Positions 24,880 through 31,737 of a DNA stretch of 42,362 bases are shown in pieces (the stretch's first letter is position 1; each line of letters opens with the position of its first letter). Origin of the DNA: Bacteroidales bacterium UBA1187 (GTDB lineage Bacteria; Bacteroidota; Bacteroidia; Bacteroidales; Paludibacteraceae); contig DBYL01000040.1 in assembly GCA_002309835.1 (NCBI GenBank), positions 87,640-130,001 of the forward strand, read 5' to 3'. A program made the translations under genes and the position numbers. Below the pieces are notes generated by a model that saw only the letters and a program-made list of their open reading frames with translations, was not told the DNA's origin and ran no database searches.

Positions 24880-27142
24880 GACGAAATACAAGTACTTCGT
24901 ACTTGCGCTGCTCTTACTAACTCTTCCCGCTCATGCAGATATCGGCATGCGGGCGTTAGGGGACTCGCTCATGGCCTTCACGGGTTTCTCTCGTGTATGG
25001 TCTCCTACCGTGCGCATTAAGCAACTTCGCGTGAACGATAATAAGGTGACTCTTTATACGAATAATACCCTTAGAGATGTACGCTGGACCCCAGAGAACG
25101 TAGAGGAATTGAAACTAAAGGTAAGCAACTGGGTTCTTGGTCAGGAAGATGGTATTGTCACCATCTACAGCGGAAATACGAATATAGAAACTCTTATCAC
25201 TGATTGCGCCCGAACGAAGAAGACCACCTCTAAATGTAAACTATCCGCAGATCGCAACTGTGACCTAACGGATCGTACGATTGCTTTATGGCCAAGCCAC
25301 GGACTTTATTATAATCCCGAACGAGGTGGATGGATCTGGCAGCGCGCCACATTATGGACGACAGTTGAAGATCTTTACAGTCAAGAGTACGTACGATTGC
25401 TACGCCAAATGTTGGAGAACGCCGGTGCTACAGTCGTCATGCCACGCGCGGGGTTGGAGCACTCTGAACCTGGTGTCTCTGGCATGCCGCAATGGACCGA
25501 AGGAGCACGCTATTGGTTACAGCACGAGAAAGTGAATTCGTCTTTGTGGAATCTCTATGAAGGCAATGAATACAAAGACGACATGAAATGTCGGCCGTTA
25601 TGGGTAAACTCTTTAGACACACCTGTTGACCTCTGTTTAGCATTACATACAGATGGTCAAGATAGCGGAAATGACACCACTATCATCGGTACACTCTGTA
25701 TATATACCGCAAAAGATGACGATGGAAAGACTGTGCTACAAGACGGACAAGATCGCGAGACTGTCAATCGAAATCTCGCCGATTGGATACAGACACAACT
25801 GACGGAGGATCTGCGTCACATAGCACCGGAATGGACCCGCCGCCAGCTTAAAGAAGCCAATTATTGCGAGAGTCGTGTTCCGGTTGTCCCTTCTGTATTG
25901 GTTGAGATCTTGAGCCATAAAAACTTAGCGGATATGAAGTACGGTCTTGACCCGAATTTCCGCTTTACAGCAGCTCGCGCACTATACAAAGGAATGCTGC
26001 GTTTCCTCAAAGGTTATAACACTATCGTACAACCGCTGCCAGTACAGCAACTGGGAATCTCTCCTGACGGATTATTAAGATGGACGCCTACCAAAGATGA
26101 GGTGGAACCAACAGCTAAACCGACCTATTACATGGTTTATGTACAGGCCGATGAAGGCGAGTGGGATGTACAGCAGGTGGAGAAAAAATGCGAGCTACAG
26201 ATGGATCTCAAACGCGGTGTGAGGTATACAATCTATGTAGTGGCCGGCAATGACGGAGGTCTAAGTATGCCAAGTCCTGTGATCAGTGCATATCTCAGCG
26301 ATCGTGAAAAAGCGCCTATGGCGCTCATCGTAGATGCTTTCGATGATGTCTATGGTCCTGAGTGGTTTACCGACTCACTTTACGCTGGTATCGTGCCTGG
26401 TAGTTATGCGTGCGAGGACCGTTTCTCCTGTGCATATATAGGAGAGCAATGGGATTATATACGTTCGCATCCGTGGGTGAATGATGATAACTGTGGTTGG
26501 GGTGCTTGTTACCGCGACCATGCAGGTACGATTACTATCGGTAACACGCGCGACTGGTCTGCACAGCACGGACGTGTGCTTCGTGAACTCGGTATCAGTT
26601 ATGTCTCTACTACAGCGCGACAAATGACCAATGATTGGCCCTTGAGTAAAGGGAAATACGATATTTTAGATATCGTTTGCGGTCGTCAGCGCCAACCGAT
26701 AGATACAACTTTGCAGGCGATGGTAAGTTCTTATCTGGATACAGGAGGTAGACTACTGCTGAGTACTGATCATTTCAGTGCTCTGGACCAAGAATGGGCG
26801 AAACAGTATTTACATGCCTATTTCTATGCGTCACACGCTTCGCGCAGCGGACGGGTTCTAAGTTCCCGTCGCAGACATTACCAGTTGCAACTTGCGCCTA
26901 ATGAAGAGCAGTTATTCTCTCCGATGCCGGAAGGTCTGAAAGCAGAAGGAGAAGGTACTACATTGCTGGCAAACTATGCAGACATGCGTTGCCCTGCTGC
27001 TGTGGGTTATCAATCTCCGCAAACGGAAGAACCGACGTCAGAGACGAAGACCTTAGTCTTCGGTTTCCCATTAGAAGCCGTCACAGACTTCTCGCGTATC
27101 TATCGTCACGCCATTAATTGGTTATTGGATAAAAGTGAATAA
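24866..27142 (+). CDS. Multidomain exported N-acetylmuramoyl-L-alanine amidase-like protein
   Basis: 758 residues from ATG 24866 (GTG 24863 and ATG 24869 are also possible). Signal peptide ending PAHA. The first half (about 130-390) has the Amidase_3 zinc pattern: His145 in WPSHGLYYN, Glu168 in TTVEDLYSQ, His261 in CLALHTDGQ, and the catalytic-type Glu347 in VLVEILSHKN. A fibronectin III-like domain follows (about 395-480). The C-terminal third (MALIVDAFDDVYGPEWF onward) resembles a glutamine-amidotransferase-like flavodoxin fold ending in FSRIYRHAINWLLDKSE. Related Bacteroidetes proteins are often called xanthan lyases. I infer peptidoglycan cleavage; the substrate is untested. Confidence 0.72.
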   Translation: MMISKTKYKYFVLALLLLTLPAHADIGMRALGDSLMAFTGFSRVWSPTVRIKQLRVNDNKVTLYTNNTLRDVRWTPENVEELKLKVSNWVLGQEDGIVTIYSGNTNIETLITDCARTKKTTSKCKLSADRNCDLTDRTIALWPSHGLYYNPERGGWIWQRATLWTTVEDLYSQEYVRLLRQMLENAGATVVMPRAGLEHSEPGVSGMPQWTEGARYWLQHEKVNSSLWNLYEGNEYKDDMKCRPLWVNSLDTPVDLCLALHTDGQDSGNDTTIIGTLCIYTAKDDDGKTVLQDGQDRETVNRNLADWIQTQLTEDLRHIAPEWTRRQLKEANYCESRVPVVPSVLVEILSHKNLADMKYGLDPNFRFTAARALYKGMLRFLKGYNTIVQPLPVQQLGISPDGLLRWTPTKDEVEPTAKPTYYMVYVQADEGEWDVQQVEKKCELQMDLKRGVRYTIYVVAGNDGGLSMPSPVISAYLSDREKAPMALIVDAFDDVYGPEWFTDSLYAGIVPGSYACEDRFSCAYIGEQWDYIRSHPWVNDDNCGWGACYRDHAGTITIGNTRDWSAQHGRVLRELGISYVSTTARQMTNDWPLSKGKYDILDIVCGRQRQPIDTTLQAMVSSYLDTGGRLLLSTDHFSALDQEWAKQYLHAYFYASHASRSGRVLSSRRRHYQLQLAPNEEQLFSPMPEGLKAEGEGTTLLANYADMRCPAAVGYQSPQTEEPTSETKTLVFGFPLEAVTDFSRIYRHAINWLLDKSE

Positions 27143-27147
27143 CAAAC

Positions 27148-28563
27148 ATGAGTAAGAAGAAAAATCTACCGATATTTGAGAACGTGGAGATTACCGGCGT
27201 AGCCGCAGAAGGTAAGGCCTTGGTGCGCATTGATGATATCGTCACTTTTGTGCCGAATTGCGTACCTGGCGATATTGTGAATCTGCAGATCACCAAGAAA
27301 AAACACTCCTTTATGGAGGCAAAAGTGCTGCGGGTTGTTCAACCAAGTAATGTGCGGTGCGAAGCACGTTGCAAGCATTTCGGCGTGTGCGGAGGATGTA
27401 AATGGCAAATTCTGCCCTACAAGGAGCAGTTGAAATACAAGCAGCAGCAGATTGTAGACAACCTCACACGTATTGGAAAGATTGCATTGCCTGAGATTAG
27501 TCCTATTTTAGGTAGTAAGCACATCTACGAATATAGGAATAAATTAGAGTTCACTTGTGCGGACCGTAAGTGGTTTCCTTGGGAGGTTATTGAGGCTGCA
27601 GGTGGATTAGACAAGGTGGATAGTACGTACGGACTTGGATTTCATATCCCTAACTGTTTTGACAAAGTGCTGGATATCGAGGAATGCCATCTCATGCCGG
27701 ATATCAATAACCGAATACGCAATGGAGTGCGTGAATATGCGCGGGCGCACGGACTCACGTTCTATAACGAACACACCCACGAGGGGCAACTTCGTACACT
27801 TATTCTAAGGAATAATCATAAAGGCGAGTTAATGCTCGTTGTCTCTTTCGGTCAAAAGGTGGATGAGGCATGTATAGGATTGTTGGAATATCTGCACACC
27901 CAATTCCCGGAGATTATATCCCTACTCTACGTAGAGAACCTCAAGTATAACGATACTATCGGTGATTTGGAAATAAAGACCTATTTCGGGCAAGACCATA
28001 TAATAGAAGAGATGGAGGGATTGCAGTTCAAAGTTGGTCCTAAGTCCTTCTATCAGACGAACACCGAACAGGCGTACGAGTTATACAAAGTGGCAAGATC
28101 GTTTGCAGAACTAACGGGACATGAACGGGTCTATGACCTGTATACAGGTACCGGAACAATCGCTAATTTCGTTGCCCGACAGGCCAAACAAGTCATCGGC
28201 ATCGAATACGTGCCCGAAGCGATTGAGGATGCGAAAGTTAATTCGAAGATAAATAAAATTGAGAATACGCTCTTCTTCGCAGGCGACATGAAGGATATTT
28301 TAAATGATGATTTTGTAGCACAGTACGGACGTCCTGATATCATTATTACTGATCCTCCACGGGCAGGAATGCATGAAGATGTAGTGAATGTAATTTTGAA
28401 TGCAGCGCCGAAACGAGTTGTATATGTCAGTTGTAATCCTGCTACGCAGGCAAGAGACTTGCAGTTGCTGGATGCCAAATACAAAGTGACGAAAGTGCAG
28501 CCTGTGGATATGTTCCCACACACCCAACATGTAGAAAATGTCGTACAATTAGAATTGAAATGA
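27148..28563 (+). CDS. rlmD: 23S rRNA (uracil-C5)-methyltransferase, RlmD type
   Basis: 471 residues. An N-terminal TRAM domain (ENVEITGVAAEGKALVRIDD) is followed by the iron-sulfur cysteines CEARCKHFGVCGGC, then the methyltransferase with VYDLYTGTGTIANFVARQ (SAM loop), ITDPPRAGMHEDVV, and the nucleophile Cys in VYVSCNPATQARDL. The family methylates U1939 or U747 of 23S rRNA; Bacteroidetes members are usually named RlmD, though the exact site cannot be read from sequence alone. Its stop overlaps the protease start by 4 bases. Confidence 0.9.
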   Translation: MSKKKNLPIFENVEITGVAAEGKALVRIDDIVTFVPNCVPGDIVNLQITKKKHSFMEAKVLRVVQPSNVRCEARCKHFGVCGGCKWQILPYKEQLKYKQQQIVDNLTRIGKIALPEISPILGSKHIYEYRNKLEFTCADRKWFPWEVIEAAGGLDKVDSTYGLGFHIPNCFDKVLDIEECHLMPDINNRIRNGVREYARAHGLTFYNEHTHEGQLRTLILRNNHKGELMLVVSFGQKVDEACIGLLEYLHTQFPEIISLLYVENLKYNDTIGDLEIKTYFGQDHIIEEMEGLQFKVGPKSFYQTNTEQAYELYKVARSFAELTGHERVYDLYTGTGTIANFVARQAKQVIGIEYVPEAIEDAKVNSKINKIENTLFFAGDMKDILNDDFVAQYGRPDIIITDPPRAGMHEDVVNVILNAAPKRVVYVSCNPATQARDLQLLDAKYKVTKVQPVDMFPHTQHVENVVQLELK

Positions 28564-29981
28564 TAACACTTTTTATTCTCTTAAACATTTATTTCGTGTC
28601 CTTTACGGACAAGCCAGAAAAGACTGCTCCGCAGTTATCTCCGCGTGCCTTTGAACAACGTGCCAAATGGAATATCCCTACGGATGAGATGGATTATCCG
28701 GTAAGCGCTATGTACCTAAGCGAGGTTAAACAAGCCGGAGGTAAGATTTATCACGTGAGCCGTTGGTTTAATGGTGCTACGGTTGAGATGGACGAGACTA
28801 CAGCTGCAAAAGTGGAGGATTTCTCATTTGTTACCGCTGTAGAGATGACACGCGATGATGAGATCGTGCATTCAGGGCCACACAAGCAGAAGAAGATGCC
28901 TGCATGGCAAGCAGAGGAACCGATTAATGACGATACTTACGACCAGTTGAAATTATATAATCTCTTGTCTTTACATAATGAGGGCTTTGAAGGGCAAGGC
29001 ATTATGATGACCATATGTGACGGAGGGTTTTATAACGCAAATACACTTAGTTGTTTCCGTCATGATCAGGAACTCGGGCATTTCGATTTCACGGATGACG
29101 ATAAATACGGTTATACATTCTATGGCAAAGAAGGCGCTCATGGCACAGAATGCCTGAGTACCATCTCCGGATATACTACCGGCTTCCGCGGTGCGGCTAT
29201 GCAGGCGGACTATTACCTCATGCGTTCGGAAGAAGAAGACACGGAGAGTCCGAAAGAGATGGATAACCTTGTGGCTGCGTTGGAGAAAGCGGATTCGTTA
29301 GGCGTGAATATCTTCTCCGTTTCGTTGGGTTACGCTAGGTTTGATAACGACGCTTGGACGCTGGATAAGACTACGGATTTGGACGGCAAGACCACACGTT
29401 CTTCGCGTGCGGCAACTATTGCTGCGCGAAAAGGAATGTTGGTCTGTGCAGCGGCAGGAAATGAAGGCAATGATGAATGGGGCACAATCTCTTCTCCAGC
29501 CGATGCCGATAGTATTTTGACGGTAGGAGCAGTGGATGTGAACGGCGTCATCGCTAATTTCTCCAGTTACGGTCCCTCGTCCGACGGACGCATCAAACCA
29601 GAAGTTTGTGCAGTAGGCAAACAAACCACTTTGATTTATCCGAACGGATCAATTACTAGAAGTAATGGCACCAGTTTCGCTACACCTTTGATAGCAGGAC
29701 TTGCGGCTTGTTTATGGTCCGCTCTGCCAAATGAGAACGCCATGCAGATACGTGAACGTATTATTCGTTCCGCGGACAGCTATAACAATCCTGACATAGC
29801 GAACTACAAATACGGCTACGGCATTCCTGATGCTTGGAAAGCCTATACCATGGATATTCCTGCAGGCATAGAAAATACGGACATCAATGTCCGTGCAACC
29901 AAACTCATTCGCGATGGACAAGTGCTAATCATCCGCGGCAAAGAGACCTATACGATAATGGGCGTGAAGATTGAAGATTAA
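28560..29981 (+). CDS. Subtilisin-like S8 protease with short C-terminal sorting-like tail
   Basis: 473 residues. A hydrophobic N-terminus (ITLFILLNIYFVSF) may be a signal peptide, followed by a prodomain-like region to about 140. The catalytic triad is complete: Asp154 (ICDGGF), His194 (AHGTE), Ser372 (NGTSFATPLIAG), with the oxyanion Asn in AAAGNEGN. After the catalytic domain the last 30 residues (ATKLIRDGQVLIIRGKETYT followed by IMGVKIED) look like the end of Bacteroidales C-terminal sorting sequences. With PorE and PorD in the same window, export by type IX secretion is a fair inference. Last gene of the long plus-strand block. Confidence 0.85.
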   Translation: MITLFILLNIYFVSFTDKPEKTAPQLSPRAFEQRAKWNIPTDEMDYPVSAMYLSEVKQAGGKIYHVSRWFNGATVEMDETTAAKVEDFSFVTAVEMTRDDEIVHSGPHKQKKMPAWQAEEPINDDTYDQLKLYNLLSLHNEGFEGQGIMMTICDGGFYNANTLSCFRHDQELGHFDFTDDDKYGYTFYGKEGAHGTECLSTISGYTTGFRGAAMQADYYLMRSEEEDTESPKEMDNLVAALEKADSLGVNIFSVSLGYARFDNDAWTLDKTTDLDGKTTRSSRAATIAARKGMLVCAAAGNEGNDEWGTISSPADADSILTVGAVDVNGVIANFSSYGPSSDGRIKPEVCAVGKQTTLIYPNGSITRSNGTSFATPLIAGLAACLWSALPNENAMQIRERIIRSADSYNNPDIANYKYGYGIPDAWKAYTMDIPAGIENTDINVRATKLIRDGQVLIIRGKETYTIMGVKIED

Positions 29982-29992
29982 CAAAAGGGCAC

Positions 29993-30006
29993 AAAAAAAG
30001 GGAAAG
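29993..30006 (-). terminator. Intrinsic terminator at the end of the SRP RNA
   Basis: On the minus strand, CTTTCCC (the 3' arm of the terminal SRP stem) is followed directly by TTTTTTT and then GTGCC. The closing stem of the RNA itself would serve as the terminator hairpin. Confidence 0.6.
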
Positions 30007-30096
30007 CTTACTCTATCGCACCGCTACAACCTCCTACCCTTGCTCCGGTCAAGGCCTGGGGGAGTTCAGAGGGAGCTGGTCGTAAAGGACTTTCCC
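30000..30096 (-). ncRNA. ffs: Signal recognition particle RNA
   Basis: About 97 nt between GGGAAAG at the 5' end and its exact partner CTTTCCC at the 3' end, followed by a run of seven T. Inside, CGACC pairs with GGTTG and CTCC/CCC pairs with GGG/GGAG, leading to the SRP core: CAGG on the 5' side (30055-30058) facing AGCA on the 3' side (30041-30044), the symmetric loop that binds Ffh. The tip is CC-TTGACC-GG, a six-base loop where most bacteria have a GGAA tetraloop. Together with Ffh it targets membrane proteins. Ends are predicted from pairing and promoter position. Confidence 0.83.
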
Positions 30097-30100
30097 GGTG

Positions 30101-30132
30101 CAAAAGTACTGCTTTTTTTTGATATACGCAAA
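30101..30132 (-). promoter_or_regulatory. Extended promoter for the SRP RNA
   Basis: On the minus strand, TTTGCGTATATC followed by an A-tract, then -7 box TACTTTTG at 30108-30101. The distance from the first base of TTTG to the -7 box is 24, the same as in the four other extended promoters here. Transcription would begin at or just before the GGGAAAG at 30096. Confidence 0.78.
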
Positions 30133-30154
30133 TTATTTGAAAGATATTTTTTAA

Positions 30155-30220
30155 AAAATCACGGAATAATATACTATTTGTATATTATAGGGTATAGGAG
30201 GATACGATAAACCCTCGATG
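30155..30220 (+). repeat. Structured repeat, copy B (upstream of the helicase gene)
   Basis: Blocks: AAAATCACGG; a perfect nine-base hairpin ATAATATAC-TATTT-GTATATTAT (30166-30188); GGTATAGGAGGATACG (30191-30206) with AGGAGG in the GTAT/ATAC loop; then CTCGATG. The hairpin differs in sequence from copy A but pairs fully, as expected for selection on structure. AATCACGGA (30157-30165) also has an exact inverted partner TCCGTGATT at 30225-30233, enclosing the whole element. Confidence 0.72.
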
Positions 30221-30250
30221 CGCATCCGTGATTCAATAGAGAATGCTTGA
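30218..30250 (+). CDS. Candidate 10-codon leader ORF before the helicase gene
   Basis: ATG 30218 opens MRIRDSIENA and stops at TGA 30248-30250, overlapping the helicase start (30243) by 8 bases. AGGAGG lies 16 bases before the ATG, exactly as in copy A. The peptide differs from that of copy A, so if it matters it is the act of translation or the coupling that counts. Untested. Confidence 0.33.
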   Translation: MRIRDSIENA

Positions 30251-31640
30251 AGATTTCATCATAGGACGGATTAAAGCAGAATTGCCGTTTGAGCCGAATG
30301 AGGAAAAGGACGGTTTATTCAAAGCTTTAGGAGCTTTCTTGGTGTCGCGAGACGCTCGGAAAGTTTTCCTTTTACGTGGCTATGCAGGTACGGGCAAGAC
30401 CAGTGTGGTAAGTGCATTAGTGCGCGCATTAGAGAGTTTGAAACAGCCCTGCGTTTTACTCGCTCCTACCGGTCGCGCCGCGAAAGTATTGAGCAAATAC
30501 TCCGGTGCACCTGCGTACACCATCCATAAGAAGATCTACAGGCAAAACAAATTAGGCCAAGAAGTCTTCTCGCTTTCTGATAACCGTCATGTGCGCACGT
30601 TGTTTATCGTGGATGAGGCTTCAATGCTAAGCGGGAGTAGAGATAATAGCACATTCGGTAGCGGCTGTCTGTTGGATGATTTGGTAAAGTATGTTTACAA
30701 TGGTCAGGGGTGTAGTATGTTGCTGCTCGGTGACGATGCACAGTTACCACCCGTAGGAAGTACATTAAGTCCTGCGTTGAATGAGGACTTCATGAGTGGA
30801 TACGGACTGACGGTTACCGGTTACGCATTGCAGGAAGTAGCACGACAGGCTTTAGACAGTGGCATTCTCGCCGAAGCGACGCGTTTAAGACGGGCTTTAG
30901 AAACTATAGATACAGAGTCTTTGAAAATCAAGGATAATGGTGCCGATATCATTAAAGTGCCCGGGGCGGAAATTGTGGAGTATCTTGAGAATAGTTGGCG
31001 CGAGGTTGGAGCGGAGGATACACTTGTCATCACCCGTAGCAATAAGATGACGAACCTTTATAATCAGGGTGTGCGAGCGCGCGTATTATGGAAAGAGGAC
31101 CTGCTCTCCAACGGCGACCGCATCATGGTGAGCAAAAACAACTATTTCTGGGCACAGGAGTACGAAGATTTGGAATTTATCGCAAACGGAGACATGTTCG
31201 AGATTCAACGTCTATATCATGAGCATGAGATGTACGGATTTCATTTCGCCAAAGCGGAACTACGTGCGGTGGATTACAACTGGGAGATTGAAGCGTTGGT
31301 TTGGTTGGACACCTTGACGACCGACAGCCCGGATGCCAATTATGCACTGCAGAAAGAGCTCTTTGCCCGTGTAGCGGAAGATTATCCGGAAATCAGGAAT
31401 AAAAAGGAACTTATTAAAAAGATTTACGACTCGCCATATTATAACGCTTTGCAGATACGCTACGCGTACGCTGTTACCTGCCATAAAGCGCAAGGCGGAC
31501 AATGGAAACACGTGTATATAGATTCCGGATTAGGGGAAGAAGGGATAAGCGGATTAGAGGGAGCCGAACGCACGGAATTCTTACGCTGGCTCTACACTGC
31601 TCTCACTCGTTCTACGGAAAAAGTATATATTTTACGATAA
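30243..31640 (+). CDS. RecD-like DNA helicase (superfamily 1B)
   Basis: 465 residues. Walker A GYAGTGKTSVVSALV, APTGRAAKVLS (motif Ia), Walker B FIVDEASML, LLLGDDAQLPPVGS (motif III), VTCHKAQGGQWKHVYID (motif V, UvrD_C_2 domain) and YTALTRSTEKVYIL (motif VI). This is the short AAA_30/UvrD_C_2 type common in Bacteroidetes, without RecD N-terminal domain and without recB or recC nearby. Likely an accessory 5'-3' helicase in recombination or repair. It is preceded by structured repeat copy B, and I see no standard promoter between the SRP promoter and its start. Confidence 0.87.
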   Translation: MLEDFIIGRIKAELPFEPNEEKDGLFKALGAFLVSRDARKVFLLRGYAGTGKTSVVSALVRALESLKQPCVLLAPTGRAAKVLSKYSGAPAYTIHKKIYRQNKLGQEVFSLSDNRHVRTLFIVDEASMLSGSRDNSTFGSGCLLDDLVKYVYNGQGCSMLLLGDDAQLPPVGSTLSPALNEDFMSGYGLTVTGYALQEVARQALDSGILAEATRLRRALETIDTESLKIKDNGADIIKVPGAEIVEYLENSWREVGAEDTLVITRSNKMTNLYNQGVRARVLWKEDLLSNGDRIMVSKNNYFWAQEYEDLEFIANGDMFEIQRLYHEHEMYGFHFAKAELRAVDYNWEIEALVWLDTLTTDSPDANYALQKELFARVAEDYPEIRNKKELIKKIYDSPYYNALQIRYAYAVTCHKAQGGQWKHVYIDSGLGEEGISGLEGAERTEFLRWLYTALTRSTEKVYILR

Positions 31641-31650
31641 AAATATCGTA
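31633..31650 (+). terminator. Possible weak hairpin terminator after the helicase gene
   Basis: TACGATA-AAAA-TATCGTA is a perfect seven-base stem that includes the stop codon. It is AT-rich and followed only by TTCTCTTG, so it is a weak candidate. It lies just upstream of the extended promoter of the next gene. Confidence 0.35.
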
Positions 31651-31654
31651 TTCT

Positions 31655-31686
31655 CTTGCATATATGAAAAAAAAGTAGTAAATTTG
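31655..31686 (+). promoter_or_regulatory. Extended promoter for the lipoprotein/OmpA operon
   Basis: CTTGCATATATG, then a run of eight A and GTAG, then -7 box TAAATTTG at 31679-31686. It shares its first 12 bases with the bactofilin promoter and has the same 24-base spacing. About 50 bases separate it from the ATG at 31738. Confidence 0.72.
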
Positions 31687-31737
31687 CACCGCAAATTAGG
31701 TGTATCCTTGTAATAACAAACAACTACTCTATATCAC

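Noticed and set aside
30101..30120. Plus-strand terminator for the protease operon (AAAAG/CTTTT hairpin with T-run)
   Set aside because: The stem is weak and the same bases are better explained as the -7 box and A-tract of the minus-strand SRP promoter, though a double use is possible.
30172..30180. TACTATTTG as a -7 box for the helicase gene
   Set aside because: The gap between TA and TTTG is three rather than two bases, there is no -33 TTTG at the right distance, and the site lies in the conserved hairpin.
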